Positions 1 through 9,164 of a stretch of DNA of 64,000 bases are shown here, piece after piece. The stretch is from Flaviramulus multivorans. Its GTDB lineage: Bacteria; Bacteroidota; Bacteroidia; Flavobacteriales; Flavobacteriaceae. Within the stretch, counting starts at the first letter, position 1. Each line of letters begins with the position of its first letter. The notes under the pieces are model-generated. The model had not been told where the DNA came from and searched no databases. It saw nothing but the letters and a program-made list of their open reading frames with translations. The translations under genes were made by a program, and so were the position numbers. The stretch spans positions 186,001 through 250,000 of the forward strand of contig NZ_JAKKDV010000002.1 of assembly GCF_021728415.1 (NCBI RefSeq). The letters run 5' to 3'.

Positions 1-169
1 GAACAGCAAACTCAACGTTTGCCTTGTTTAATAACTTAACAAAAGCCTTCGTTATTTTTTTTGCTCTATCATCAAAACTTCCAGCACAACCTACCCAAAA
101 TAACACTTCTGGTTGTTTGCCTTGAGCCATATATTCCGCCATAGTTGGCACTTTTATTGTTTCGCTCAT
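1..169 (-). CDS. CCG-domain (Fe-S) oxidoreductase subunit, 5' part only
   Basis: This gene runs off the left edge, so only about 56 N-terminal residues are visible. They begin MSETIKVPTMAEY and contain VLFWVGCAGSFDDR. That is the first cysteine-rich (CCG/HdrB-like) motif of iron-sulfur oxidoreductase subunits of the GlpC/LutA/HdrB type. The ATG at 167-169 lies 5 bp after the stop of the gene at 175-828, so it is the last visible member of the minus-strand operon. The operon also encodes a membrane 4Fe-4S protein (836-2149). The two together look like a split membrane-anchored heterodisulfide-reductase-like electron-transfer module. Its physiological substrate cannot be read from the sequence. 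Confidence 0.8.
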   Translation of the reverse strand, partial: MSETIKVPTMAEYMAQGKQPEVLFWVGCAGSFDDRAKKITKAFVKLLNKANVEFAV

Positions 170-174
170 CGTTT

Positions 175-828
175 TTATTCTCTTTTCTTTTTACTTTCCA
201 GCATTAAATTTTGCTTATACTCTTTTGCAGTTTCTATTAAACTAGAAGGCACTATTTGATAAAATAATGGTGAGTCGGGATCATAATTTATCATAACCCA
301 AGTATTATCTGTAGAATCGTCCTTCATAATAACCGTCATTCTATCTTTCATTGAAACACTCATCGTGTTATTAGAAATAAACTCTACATCCATTCCTTGA
401 GCCTTCATCATTGGAATCATCATTTCCTTAGCTTCTTCATCAAACTCTTCATTATTGAATGTCATTTTCATGTCCATTTCATAAGAAACAAAGGAGTATT
501 CTAAATTTTCTTCTTCACTTTTAAAAATTTTTGAGACTTTGTATTCTGGTATACTAGTTGGTAACTCAATTGAATACGCTTCATTTCCTTCTAGAGCACT
601 TTTAAAAAGTGTTTTTAACGTTTCTTTAGGAACCATCTCAAAAACATTAGGATGCATCATGTCGATAATGGCATCATAATCTCTATTGTTCATGTCAACA
701 AACATCTTTTTAGCAATACTCTCAACTTCTTTAAAATCATCGTTATTATCAGTCTGTGAATACCCTTTAAAAAGACAAACAAATAATATAATAGCTATTA
801 CTCTAATTTTAAACACTTTCTTTATCAT
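175..828 (-). CDS. secreted protein of unknown function
   Basis: 217 aa. The N-terminus (MIKKVFKIR, a hydrophobic run, then GYSQ) is a Sec signal peptide with likely cleavage after SQ near residue 25, so the product is exported. The mature part is acidic and mixed alpha/beta. It starts with a helix rich in Asp/Met (KKMFVDMNNRDYDAIIDMMH), which loosely recalls NTF2/SnoaL-like small domains, but I see no decisive motif. It is 7 bp downstream of the Fe-S oxidoreductase gene and 5 bp upstream of the CCG protein, so it is co-transcribed with an electron-transfer module. I do not recognise the family and assign no function. Confidence 0.6.
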   Translation of the reverse strand: MIKKVFKIRVIAIILFVCLFKGYSQTDNNDDFKEVESIAKKMFVDMNNRDYDAIIDMMHPNVFEMVPKETLKTLFKSALEGNEAYSIELPTSIPEYKVSKIFKSEEENLEYSFVSYEMDMKMTFNNEEFDEEAKEMMIPMMKAQGMDVEFISNNTMSVSMKDRMTVIMKDDSTDNTWVMINYDPDSPLFYQIVPSSLIETAKEYKQNLMLESKKKRE

Positions 829-835
829 ATAAATA

Positions 836-2149
836 TTATTCGTTTTTCCAGTTTAATCGGTCCATTTGATTATAAGGCCAAGGTGCTCCGTTATTTTCAA
901 TATTCGTCATCATATTGTTTAATTCCATTGGTGCTGCTGATTGCTCCATTACTAAATAACGACGCATGTCTAGTATGATTGACAAAGGGTCTATACTTAC
1001 GGGACAAGCTTCAACACAAGCACTACAACTGGTGCAAGCCCATAATTCTTCGCGAGTTATATAGTCATCCAATAATTGCTTACCATCTGGTTTAAATTCA
1101 CCCTTATTAGCATCGATGTTTTTGCCAACTTCTTCTAATCTATCACGAGTATCCATCATGATTTTTCGAGGCGACAGTTTTTTTCCTGTTTGATTTGCAG
1201 GACATTCGCTCGTACAACGTCCGCACTCAGTACAAGTGTAAGCATTTAGGAGGTTTACCCAACTTAAATCTTGTACATCACTCGCGCCAAATTTTGCAGG
1301 CACAGTATTTTCCACTCCTTCTGGTGGTGCAGCAAATGGATCAACATTTGGATCCATCATCATTTTAACCTCTTTAGTAACGGCCTCAACATTATTGAAC
1401 TGCCCTTTTGGTGTTAATTTTCCATAATAGGTATTTGGAAACGCTAAAAGAATATGTAAATGCTTTGAAAAATATAAGTAGTTTAGGAACACTAAAATAC
1501 CAAGTATGTGTAGCCACCAAGCAGCTCTTTCAATGAAATGAAGCGTGTTTTCTGATAATCCTGAAAACCACGTGGCAATATGTTGACTTATGATGTTTCC
1601 TGAATTCATTTCTTGAAAATGAACATCTGTTGCGTTCATTACTAAAAATAAGGTCATTAAAACCATTTCAAAATACAGAATAAGATTACCATCATTTTTT
1701 GGCCAACTTGTCATTTCTGCTTTCCAGAATCGTTGGAGTTTTATGATATTACGACGAGCCCAGAATATGATTACTGAAATAAAAACTAATGCTGCTAAAA
1801 TTTCAAAACTACCTATTAGGAAACCATATACAGATTCGGGTAAGAAAGTTGAAAAAATACGATGTGTTCCAAAAAGCCCATCGATAATTATTTCTAATAC
1901 CTCAATATTAATAATGATAAATCCAACATAAACGATAACATGTAGGATACCAGCTATAGGGCGTCTCACCATTTTGCTTTGCCCTAAAGCAATCATTACC
2001 ATATTTTTCCAACGCTGCAATTTATTATCACTAACGTCTACATCATGTCCTAACTTTATATTTCGGATTAGCTTTTTTACATTTTTCGTAAAAAAACCAA
2101 TGCCTAGAACTAGTATAATTCCAAAAAGTATATTGGGTAAATATTCCAT
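836..2149 (-). CDS. membrane-bound 4Fe-4S dicluster oxidoreductase (HdrC/NarI-like fusion)
   Basis: 437 aa. The N-terminal half has several hydrophobic segments (about residues 5-22, 65-90, 110-130, 155-175, 205-230), resembling a NarI/HdrE-type cytochrome b or quinone-facing membrane domain. The C-terminal third carries two ferredoxin clusters: CTECGRCTSECP near residue 305 and CTSCSACVEACP near residue 375. This arrangement is known from Fe-S oxidoreductases that pair with a CCG-domain subunit, and such a subunit starts two genes downstream (1-169). It is probably an inner-membrane electron-transfer subunit. The start lies 6 bp after the stop of the MCE gene, so they share a transcript. The donor and acceptor are unknown. 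Confidence 0.8.
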   Translation of the reverse strand: MEYLPNILFGIILVLGIGFFTKNVKKLIRNIKLGHDVDVSDNKLQRWKNMVMIALGQSKMVRRPIAGILHVIVYVGFIIINIEVLEIIIDGLFGTHRIFSTFLPESVYGFLIGSFEILAALVFISVIIFWARRNIIKLQRFWKAEMTSWPKNDGNLILYFEMVLMTLFLVMNATDVHFQEMNSGNIISQHIATWFSGLSENTLHFIERAAWWLHILGILVFLNYLYFSKHLHILLAFPNTYYGKLTPKGQFNNVEAVTKEVKMMMDPNVDPFAAPPEGVENTVPAKFGASDVQDLSWVNLLNAYTCTECGRCTSECPANQTGKKLSPRKIMMDTRDRLEEVGKNIDANKGEFKPDGKQLLDDYITREELWACTSCSACVEACPVSIDPLSIILDMRRYLVMEQSAAPMELNNMMTNIENNGAPWPYNQMDRLNWKNE

Positions 2150-2155
2150 TAATGT

Positions 2156-3088
2156 TTAGTTGGTTTTATCCCCTTCGTAAGGAATTTCTTTTTTAGATAA
2201 AATTCGTCTATATCGAGCTGGGTGTAATTTAATATCTCTTAACAACTCTTCCATTTCTTTTGTAGCTGCTTCAATATTATTGTATACACCTTCATCTTTA
2301 AGTAGTTTTCCTAATGTTCCTTCTCCTTTATCAATAGTGGCTAGCAAGTTGTTTAAGTTGGCTAATGTTTTATTTAAAGATTCTACAGTTGATCCAATGT
2401 TAGCATCTTTCAATTCAGTTGTTAATGATGCTAAATTTTCACTTGATACTTTAAACTTTTCGAGAATTTCGGCAATCTTATCATCATTCTCATTAATTAA
2501 ACCATTAACGGAATTTGAAGTATTTTTAAACGATTTCAGAGTTGCATTTAACTCAGCAATGGTACTCTTTAAACCATCAGCAGATTCATCAGAAACTAAT
2601 TTATTTAAACTCGACATTAAAGTGTCTGTTGATTTTAATGTAGCATTTAAATCGGTACTTAATCCAGAGAAATTTTTTGAAAGACTTGTTACCAGACCAA
2701 CTTCAACCTCCGATTTTAATACGTCTCCAGGTTTTGCTTGTTCTCCTTCTTTACTAATGATTATGGCAAGACCATTACCACCCATTAGACCCGTTTCGTA
2801 CATTCTTACAATACTATTTTTAGAAAACTTCAATTGCTCGTTTACAAAAAAAGCGACTCTCGTTTTCCCTGTTTTATAGTCGTAACTAATGTCTGTAATT
2901 TTACCTACGGGATTACCTTTAACGGTAACCAAAGAGGATTTACTTAGCGCATTATAATTAAATTCTGTGTAATAAACATTGGTAGATTCTAAAAGGTTTT
3001 TTCCCTTTAAATAATTAAAACCAAAAATAAAAAGGATAATTCCTAATATTACAAGTGTACCTGTTTTAACTTCTTTTGATATCTTCAA
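2156..3088 (-). CDS. mlaD: MlaD family (MCE) lipid-transport protein
   Basis: 310 aa. One N-terminal membrane anchor (about residues 10-28) is followed by an MCE domain (about 37-115) with VTVKGNPVGKITDI and a GLMGG(N)G segment. A long helical tail follows, rich in LNATLKS/LNKL repeats and probably coiled-coil. MCE proteins form periplasmic hexamers that pass phospholipids between the membranes with an ABC transporter; no transporter genes are visible here. The start is a TTG at 3086-3088, because no ATG fits and the resulting MKIS start matches the family. A TAnnTTTG box lies 20 bp upstream (3108-3115, minus). It sits 50 bp after the amidase gene, making a small cell-envelope group. Confidence 0.85.
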   Translation of the reverse strand: MKISKEVKTGTLVILGIILFIFGFNYLKGKNLLESTNVYYTEFNYNALSKSSLVTVKGNPVGKITDISYDYKTGKTRVAFFVNEQLKFSKNSIVRMYETGLMGGNGLAIIISKEGEQAKPGDVLKSEVEVGLVTSLSKNFSGLSTDLNATLKSTDTLMSSLNKLVSDESADGLKSTIAELNATLKSFKNTSNSVNGLINENDDKIAEILEKFKVSSENLASLTTELKDANIGSTVESLNKTLANLNNLLATIDKGEGTLGKLLKDEGVYNNIEAATKEMEELLRDIKLHPARYRRILSKKEIPYEGDKTN

Positions 3089-3107
3089 AATAAATATGTT
3101 TGGAAAA

Positions 3108-3115
3108 CAAATTTA
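3108..3115 (-). promoter_or_regulatory. possible -7 promoter box for the mlaD operon
   Basis: On the minus strand this reads TAAATTTG, which fits the Bacteroidota -7 consensus TAnnTTTG. It lies 20 bp before the TTG start of mlaD. No clear TTTG -33 box sits at the usual spacing, so the call is tentative. Confidence 0.35.
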
Positions 3116-3138
3116 ATATAAATTTAAAAAGAATTAGG

Positions 3139-4281
3139 TTAATTAGCGGTTGATTTTATTGCATCAACCAAGTCAATTTTTTTATCTGCTTTAAACGCTA
3201 CAACAAAACAAGAGGTATAACCTTTTCTTTTTGCTTCTTCCTCTAGCATTTTTGTATCTTGGTAATTAGCAGTTTTGCCATAAAAATATTTATAGAGATT
3301 GCCTTCTTTTAATCGTGAAATACTATCTAATCCCTTAAAGTTATAGGGTTTGGTATCAATGGCTTTTGAACTAGCTGCTATTTGAATTTTAAAAACAATA
3401 TCGTTTGGGGTTTCATTTATGTGCTCCTCAACTTCTTCAACAATATCGGCGTAATCTTCGCCCGTATTTCTAACAAGGCTATTTTTATATTCTAAAATGG
3501 CATTTACAATGGATGTAGAAATTTCTTGTTGCCCTTTACTAGAATTTAAATATGCCCCTTCACTTTTATTGGTGACAAATCCTGTTTCAATTAAAACACT
3601 AGGCATTGCTGTTTGATGAATTACCCATAAACTCGCCTGCTTTACACCTCTACTTTTTCTTTTAATTTTATTTGCAAAATTCTTTTCAATTAAGCTCGCC
3701 AATAAAATACTTTGGTCCGTATACTCCTCTTGTGCTAAGGATACGGCTAAAAATGATTCTGGTGAATTAGGATTAAATCCACCATATTTTTCATGGTAGT
3801 CATCCTCTAAAAATATTACCTCATTCTCCGCTTTTGCTACTTCGAAGTTACGATTTGTATTTCCAACATCAAGTACATAAGTTTCTGTACCATACGCTTG
3901 TGTATGATGTGCATTGCAATGAATAGATACAAACAAATCGGCATTGGCTTTATTTGCAATTTTTGGGCGGTCAGCTAATTCAATAAACACATCAGTCTTG
4001 CGCGTGTATACTACTTTTATATTAGGATTTTTCTCGAGTTCTTTACCTACTAGTAGTACAATTTTTAACGCAATATCTTTTTCTTTAAACCCGTATTTTG
4101 ATGGCTTCCCTGGGTCTTTACCTCCGTGTCCAGCATCTAACACGACTACAAACTTTTTGGAATTATGAGTCTCTTCTTTAGAAATGAAAGAAGAAAGTGT
4201 TAATAATATTATAAAGCATACGAAAAGGAATAAGCCCTTCGTTTTAAAGTGGTGAATTCTATTTTTTTTTATCAGGTGCAT
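3139..4281 (-). CDS. N-acetylmuramoyl-L-alanine amidase (Amidase_3) with SPOR-like tail
   Basis: 380 aa. It has an N-terminal hydrophobic export/anchor segment (residues 16-33), then an Amidase_3 domain beginning at about residue 44. Zinc ligands are visible as His52 in LDAGHGGKDPG, Glu67 in GFKEKD and the second His of SIHCNAHH. The late motif LIETGFVTNKSEG carries the catalytic Glu. About 100 C-terminal residues (FKIQIAASS to the end, with KGYTSCFVVAFK) look like a SPOR-type peptidoglycan-binding domain. The enzyme cleaves the amide between MurNAc and the stem peptide, in the periplasm, for daughter-cell separation or wall turnover. It is first of the minus-strand group and divergent from lptD. 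Confidence 0.9.
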   Translation of the reverse strand: MHLIKKNRIHHFKTKGLFLFVCFIILLTLSSFISKEETHNSKKFVVVLDAGHGGKDPGKPSKYGFKEKDIALKIVLLVGKELEKNPNIKVVYTRKTDVFIELADRPKIANKANADLFVSIHCNAHHTQAYGTETYVLDVGNTNRNFEVAKAENEVIFLEDDYHEKYGGFNPNSPESFLAVSLAQEEYTDQSILLASLIEKNFANKIKRKSRGVKQASLWVIHQTAMPSVLIETGFVTNKSEGAYLNSSKGQQEISTSIVNAILEYKNSLVRNTGEDYADIVEEVEEHINETPNDIVFKIQIAASSKAIDTKPYNFKGLDSISRLKEGNLYKYFYGKTANYQDTKMLEEEAKRKGYTSCFVVAFKADKKIDLVDAIKSTAN

Positions 4282-4439
4282 TTAGTAAAAACTAATTTAT
4301 GTTTAAATGAAAGCTATAAAAGGATATGTTTTTATAGGATTAACGATTAAAAAACTTACTTTATTACCTATCCATTTAGAGTGGGTTTTAAATTTTAAAT
4401 TTTTAATTAAATAATAAATCAATCCCAGAAAAATATATG

Positions 4440-4447
4440 TAATTTTG
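4440..4447 (+). promoter_or_regulatory. possible -7 box overlapping the annotated lptD start
   Basis: TAATTTTG matches the Bacteroidota -7 consensus TAnnTTTG and covers the TTG at 4445-4447 that opens the longest reading frame. If it is a real promoter element, transcription would begin near 4453 and translation must begin later. Confidence 0.3.
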
Positions 4448-7201
4448 GCTTTTCAAAAACCGAGCCATACTTTTACAAAAATACATTTAAAAGCGTTGCG
4501 TACAAACAACTTTAAAATACTTTTTGCATTAAGTTTTACAGTGTTTATTAACACGTTAAGCTTCGCTCAAGACATTCCAGTAAAAGGGAAACCCATAGAA
4601 AAATCAGAAAAAGATATAGTAATAGTATCAACAGATTCGATATCTAAACCTGAAGTTTCAGAAAAAGAACAAGACTCTATTATAAAAGACTCCATAAAAC
4701 CTAAAAAAGAACTTTTAGAACACATAGTTAAATACCACGCTACTGATTATACCAAATTTAGCCAAAAAGATCAGAGACTTTATTTATATAATGATGCGAG
4801 GATTGACTATGGTGATATGAACATTACAGCTGGTAGCATCGTAGTAGACTATTATAAAAATACTGTTTATGCAAAAGGTATAACAGATTCTATTGAAGGC
4901 TACATACAAAAACCTGTTTTAACTCAAGGGAGTAATGTAGTAGAACCAGACTCGCTTATTTTTAATACCGAAACTAAAAAAGCCCTCATCTTTAATTCTA
5001 AAACGGAGCAAGGTGAAGGTACCGTAATTGCTAGTATTACAAAGAAAGAAAATGACTCGGTTTACTTCTTAAAAGATGCAAAATATACCACCGCAGAAAA
5101 CCTTGATGACCCTGAATATTATATAAAACTTAGGAAAGCTAAAATTGTACCTGGAAAAAAAATTGTAACAGGTTTAGCAAATCTTTTTATTTATGATGTG
5201 CCTACTCCATTAGGGTTACCCTTTGGTTTTTTTCCACAAAGTGAAAAACAAACTTCTGGAGTATTAATACCTAGCTTTGGTGAGCAAAACGACCGAGGGT
5301 ACTTTTTACAAAATTTTGGTTATTATTTTGCCATTAATGATTATTTAAATTTAGCTGTTTTGGGTGATTACTATACTAATGGGAGTTATGGTATGCGTAT
5401 GGAAAGCACCTACGTAAAACGCTATAAGTTTAGAGGTAATGTAGGTTTTAGATATGAAAACCTAATCACTAGTGAACGTGGTTTCCCTGATTATGCGAGA
5501 AGCACCATATACAATTTACGATGGTCGCATAGCCAAGATTCTAAAGCAAATCCAAACGCCCGTTTTTCAGCATCGGTAAACTTAGGTAGTAGTACTTATT
5601 ACCGTAACTCGATTAATCAAATAAATACCGGGGCTTTTTTAAATAACACCTTGTCATCTTCAGTATCCTATTCGCAAACGTTTCAAGGCGAACCACAAGT
5701 TAACTATAGTGTCACAGCTACCCACTCTCAAAATACTAATACTGAAACCATCAATATGACGCTTCCCACATTTCAAGGAAGTGTTGGTAGAATGTATCCT
5801 TTTGCTTCAAAAACTGGCTCTAAAAAAGGATTAATCCAAAATATTAACTTACAATATAACATCCGTGGTGAAAATAGAATTCAAACAACGGACTCTTTAT
5901 TCTTTAAAAAGGAAATGTTTGACGATGCAAAAGCTGGTTTTCAACATACTATACCCTTAAGCACCAACTTTAAAGTATTTAAGCATTTTAGTGTTAGTGC
6001 AAATACTAGCTATAATGAGGTTTGGACTTTTAAAACTATTAACCGATACTATGATAATGTAAATAGAGAAACTGTTACTGAGGATGTAAATGGATTCGAT
6101 TCGTTTAGAACTTATAATTTTAGTACTAGTATTGGAACTACCATTTATGGGATGTTTAATTTTGAAAAGGAAGGAAAGGACCCGAAAATACAAAAGATTA
6201 GACATGTAATGAGGCCTTCGATTAGTTACAATATCAATCCAGCGTTTGATCAATACTACGATTCCTATGAAGTAATAAGCGCTGACGGGTTAACTACAAG
6301 TGAAGTAGAATATTCGCGTTTTGAGCAAGGTGTTTTTGGCACTCCAAGTAAGAACTTTTCAAGCTCTATGGGAATATCTGTTGCTAACAACTTTGAGGCC
6401 AAAGTTAAAGACAAAGATAGTACCGCCACAGAACCGAAGAAAATCATTCTTTTAAACAATCTAAATTTTTCAACCTCTTATAATTTTGCTGGTGATTCTT
6501 TACAATGGAGTCCTGTAAGAATGAGCGGTGGGACACAACTTTTCAAAAATAAATTGAGCATTAACTTTGGCGCTACTTTAGACCCTTATGCACTTGATAG
6601 TAATAATAACAGAATTGATAAATTTAATATTGATAATGGCGGTAGCCTTTTTAGACTAACGAGTGCCAACTTAACAGCAAGTTGGTCACTATCAAGTAAA
6701 CAAGCAGATAAAAAAGATGATAAACGAGATCCCGGTATTGATGAAAATGTAAGAAGCGGTGGTCGTGATGATGATTTATTTGGCGTATCACAAGACTTTG
6801 CAAATCAACAACTCAATAGAGATAAAGACAAAGACGGCGATGAAGAACCGAGTGAATTGTACAATTTTAAAATACCTTGGACTTTAAGAGTTGCTTATGC
6901 CGTTAATTATTCCAATTCAAGAAGGCAAAATGAAATTTCATCACATTCACTTATGTTTTCTGGTGATATTCAATTATCAGATAAATGGTCAGTTGGTGCT
7001 TCCTCTGGTTACGATTTAAAAAATGCAGGCTTCACTTATACGCAACTACGTTTTGAACGCGATTTATTAAGTTGGAGAATGAATTTTAGCTGGATTCCAT
7101 TCAGCACTAGAGCGTCTTGGAACTTTTTCATAGGTATTAAATCAAATATTTTAAAAGACCTTAAATACGAAAAACGAAGCCAGCCAGATATTCAATTATA
7201 A
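4445..7201 (+). CDS. lptD: LptD-like outer-membrane LPS-assembly protein
   Basis: 918 aa from a TTG at 4445. Another in-frame TTG at 4496 would give a normal 25-residue signal peptide ending SFAQ. The periplasmic N-terminal part has the OstA/LptA-like jellyroll pattern (YNDARIDYGDMNITAGSIVVDY, split here as YNDARIDYGDMN and AGSIVVDY). The remaining roughly 650 residues are a long series of aromatic-edged beta-strands ending in a beta-barrel. The family inserts lipopolysaccharide into the outer leaflet. The length fits the Bacteroidota form. Asp/Lys-rich linkers near residues 755-805 look like surface loops. It is followed 12 bp later by ridA, a common flavobacterial pairing. Confidence 0.85.
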   Translation: MAFQKPSHTFTKIHLKALRTNNFKILFALSFTVFINTLSFAQDIPVKGKPIEKSEKDIVIVSTDSISKPEVSEKEQDSIIKDSIKPKKELLEHIVKYHATDYTKFSQKDQRLYLYNDARIDYGDMNITAGSIVVDYYKNTVYAKGITDSIEGYIQKPVLTQGSNVVEPDSLIFNTETKKALIFNSKTEQGEGTVIASITKKENDSVYFLKDAKYTTAENLDDPEYYIKLRKAKIVPGKKIVTGLANLFIYDVPTPLGLPFGFFPQSEKQTSGVLIPSFGEQNDRGYFLQNFGYYFAINDYLNLAVLGDYYTNGSYGMRMESTYVKRYKFRGNVGFRYENLITSERGFPDYARSTIYNLRWSHSQDSKANPNARFSASVNLGSSTYYRNSINQINTGAFLNNTLSSSVSYSQTFQGEPQVNYSVTATHSQNTNTETINMTLPTFQGSVGRMYPFASKTGSKKGLIQNINLQYNIRGENRIQTTDSLFFKKEMFDDAKAGFQHTIPLSTNFKVFKHFSVSANTSYNEVWTFKTINRYYDNVNRETVTEDVNGFDSFRTYNFSTSIGTTIYGMFNFEKEGKDPKIQKIRHVMRPSISYNINPAFDQYYDSYEVISADGLTTSEVEYSRFEQGVFGTPSKNFSSSMGISVANNFEAKVKDKDSTATEPKKIILLNNLNFSTSYNFAGDSLQWSPVRMSGGTQLFKNKLSINFGATLDPYALDSNNNRIDKFNIDNGGSLFRLTSANLTASWSLSSKQADKKDDKRDPGIDENVRSGGRDDDLFGVSQDFANQQLNRDKDKDGDEEPSELYNFKIPWTLRVAYAVNYSNSRRQNEISSHSLMFSGDIQLSDKWSVGASSGYDLKNAGFTYTQLRFERDLLSWRMNFSWIPFSTRASWNFFIGIKSNILKDLKYEKRSQPDIQL

Positions 7202-7213
7202 AAGTTATCCATT

Positions 7214-7594
7214 ATGAAAACTATTATTACTACTAAAAATGCCCCTGCTCCTATTGGTCCTTATAATCAAGCGGTTTTATATGGAGACACTTTATACACC
7301 TCTGGACAAATAGCCATACATCCACAAACTAACATCCTCGTTTTAGATGATATCAAAACGGAGACCAAGCAAGTAATGGAAAATTTAAAGGCTGTTTTGG
7401 AGGCTGCAAATATGACTTTTGAAAACGTTATTAAATCAACCATTTTTATTAGCAATATGGACGATTTTGGTTTAATTAATGAGGTATATGGTAGTTATTT
7501 TGGTGATACCAGTGGGCCCGCTCGTGAAACGGTTCAAGTAGCTAGATTACCCAAAAATGTGAATGTAGAAATTAGTATGATAGCAGCTAAATAA
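7214..7594 (+). CDS. ridA: RidA family enamine/imine deaminase
   Basis: 126 aa, the usual size. It starts with APAPIGPYNQAV and contains YTSGQIAI and the signature GPARETVQVARLP followed by VEISMIA, with the substrate-binding Arg in PARET. RidA hydrolyses reactive 2-aminoacrylate and other enamines released by PLP enzymes, protecting branched-chain amino-acid and one-carbon metabolism. It starts 12 bp after lptD, so it is probably read from the same transcript, and it converges on the histidine-kinase gene, whose stop is only 8 bp away. Confidence 0.93.
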   Translation: MKTIITTKNAPAPIGPYNQAVLYGDTLYTSGQIAIHPQTNILVLDDIKTETKQVMENLKAVLEAANMTFENVIKSTIFISNMDDFGLINEVYGSYFGDTSGPARETVQVARLPKNVNVEISMIAAK

Positions 7595-7602
7595 GCTACG
7601 TA

Positions 7603-9021
7603 TTAAACAGAGGTTCTACTTTTTGAGTGTTTTATAAGTAGTTCCTTTAGTTTTACAACCTCAATAGGTTTTGCTAAAAAATCATCTATTCCTGCTAATT
7701 TTGCTTTCGTTATATCTTCTTCAAAAGCACTTGCCGAAACAGCAATTATAGGTGTATTTTTAATATTATATTTTTCCGTATCCTTAATAAATTTTGTGGC
7801 TTCATAACCATCCATATCTGGCATATAGATATCCATAAAAATCATATCAAAATCTAAAATTTTATAAAGATCAACGGCTTCTAATCCGTTTTTTGCAAAG
7901 GTACATTGGGCACCTTGTCGTTCTAATAAAAACTTAATTACCTTTTGATTCATTCTATTATCTTCGGCAACTAAAACATTAAATTTATCAAGTAAAATAG
8001 GATTGAAAGCTTCCTCTTGTGTTTTAATATTCAAGGTTTTTTTCAATTGTAAACTAAAGTAAAATGTAGAGCCTTCATTTTCTTTACTTTCTAGTTTTAA
8101 TTCGCCACCCATACTTTTAACTAGCTGATAACAAATAGACAGCCCTATACCACCACCTCTATAGTCTCTCATCATAGAGGAATTATACGTTTTTTTAGAA
8201 TCTTTAAATATAGTTTTTACTTCCTCCTGCTTCATACCAATACCTGTATCCTTTATATAAAAAGTAACAATTTGGTCGTCATCAATACTAACTGTTTGGT
8301 CAACTATGATGGATATTTTTCCCGCATTAGTGAATTTAATAGCATTATTAATCAAATTAATTAATACTTGCTGAATTCTGGCTGAATCCCCTAAGACTAA
8401 AAACTTATCTTTTTCTTCGTATAAAAATTTGTACTCAAACTCCAACCCTTTTTCCCATGCTTGATACTCAAAAACCTTAAAAAGTCTTGATAAATCAGAC
8501 TTTAAATCCATAGTTAATAAATTGAGTTCTAATTCGCCAGCATCAACTTTAGCATTTTCAGTTACCATATTTACCAACTGCAAAAGATGCATAGAAGAAT
8601 ATTCGGCAATTTCAACTTGGGCTTTTTGGTCATTATCCAATTCCGTTTGTTTCAGCATATTGAGCATCCCTAAAACCGTATTTAAAGGTGTTCGAACCTC
8701 ATAGCTCATATTGGAAAGGTAGATGGATTTGTGGTCAGCAATTTTATCAGATGCTTCTAGGCTGCTTTTTAGTTCTTCAATCCTAAGTCTTAAATTTTCT
8801 TTTATAACCTCATTTTTTAATTGATTCTTTAAAAAAAACTGTAAAACAAAAACTTGAACAACTGCTAGAATAAATAAAAAAAGAGCGGCACTTTTAAAAT
8901 AGATATGTTTTTCAAGAACAGCGTATCCAATTATTAGAATAGCACTTATGGAAATAAGAATAAAGAAAGATAATTTCCTTTTTACTTTTATGGATTTAAT
9001 AGATTTTGGGAAAAAACTCAT
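7603..9021 (-). CDS. hybrid sensor kinase/response regulator lacking the phospho-acceptor His
   Basis: 472 aa. Two membrane segments (about 18-34 and 43-61) with almost no periplasmic loop are followed by a coiled linker and a HisKA-type dimerisation helix (about 97-165). A complete HATPase_c domain follows (N box around 222-230, DTGIGM at 258-263, GGGIGLSICYQL at 289-300), then a full receiver domain (EDN at 353-355, phospho-acceptor Asp397 in MDIYMP, Lys451). The H box reads NMSYEVRTPLN, so residue 107 is Tyr where the family has the phosphorylated His. It cannot autophosphorylate by the standard route. It may phosphorylate or dephosphorylate in trans, or act as a scaffold. It is a single gene with no cognate regulator beside it. 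Confidence 0.88.
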   Translation of the reverse strand: MSFFPKSIKSIKVKRKLSFFILISISAILIIGYAVLEKHIYFKSAALFLFILAVVQVFVLQFFLKNQLKNEVIKENLRLRIEELKSSLEASDKIADHKSIYLSNMSYEVRTPLNTVLGMLNMLKQTELDNDQKAQVEIAEYSSMHLLQLVNMVTENAKVDAGELELNLLTMDLKSDLSRLFKVFEYQAWEKGLEFEYKFLYEEKDKFLVLGDSARIQQVLINLINNAIKFTNAGKISIIVDQTVSIDDDQIVTFYIKDTGIGMKQEEVKTIFKDSKKTYNSSMMRDYRGGGIGLSICYQLVKSMGGELKLESKENEGSTFYFSLQLKKTLNIKTQEEAFNPILLDKFNVLVAEDNRMNQKVIKFLLERQGAQCTFAKNGLEAVDLYKILDFDMIFMDIYMPDMDGYEATKFIKDTEKYNIKNTPIIAVSASAFEEDITKAKLAGIDDFLAKPIEVVKLKELLIKHSKSRTSV

Positions 9022-9164
9022 TTAAAAGTACGTTTCAACAAACATATCTATAAATATATTAATTAACAAAAGTATTGAACTTATTTAAGTTTTATATTTC
9101 TCGCCGATTTATTAAAATTTGAACTCGAAAAATTGTAAATTTATAACTCTAATAACTATTGAAA

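Noticed and set aside
2280-2879. 200-codon open frame on the plus strand
   Set aside because: It lies opposite the MCE gene, whose protein pattern is clear; the plus-strand translation has no family features.
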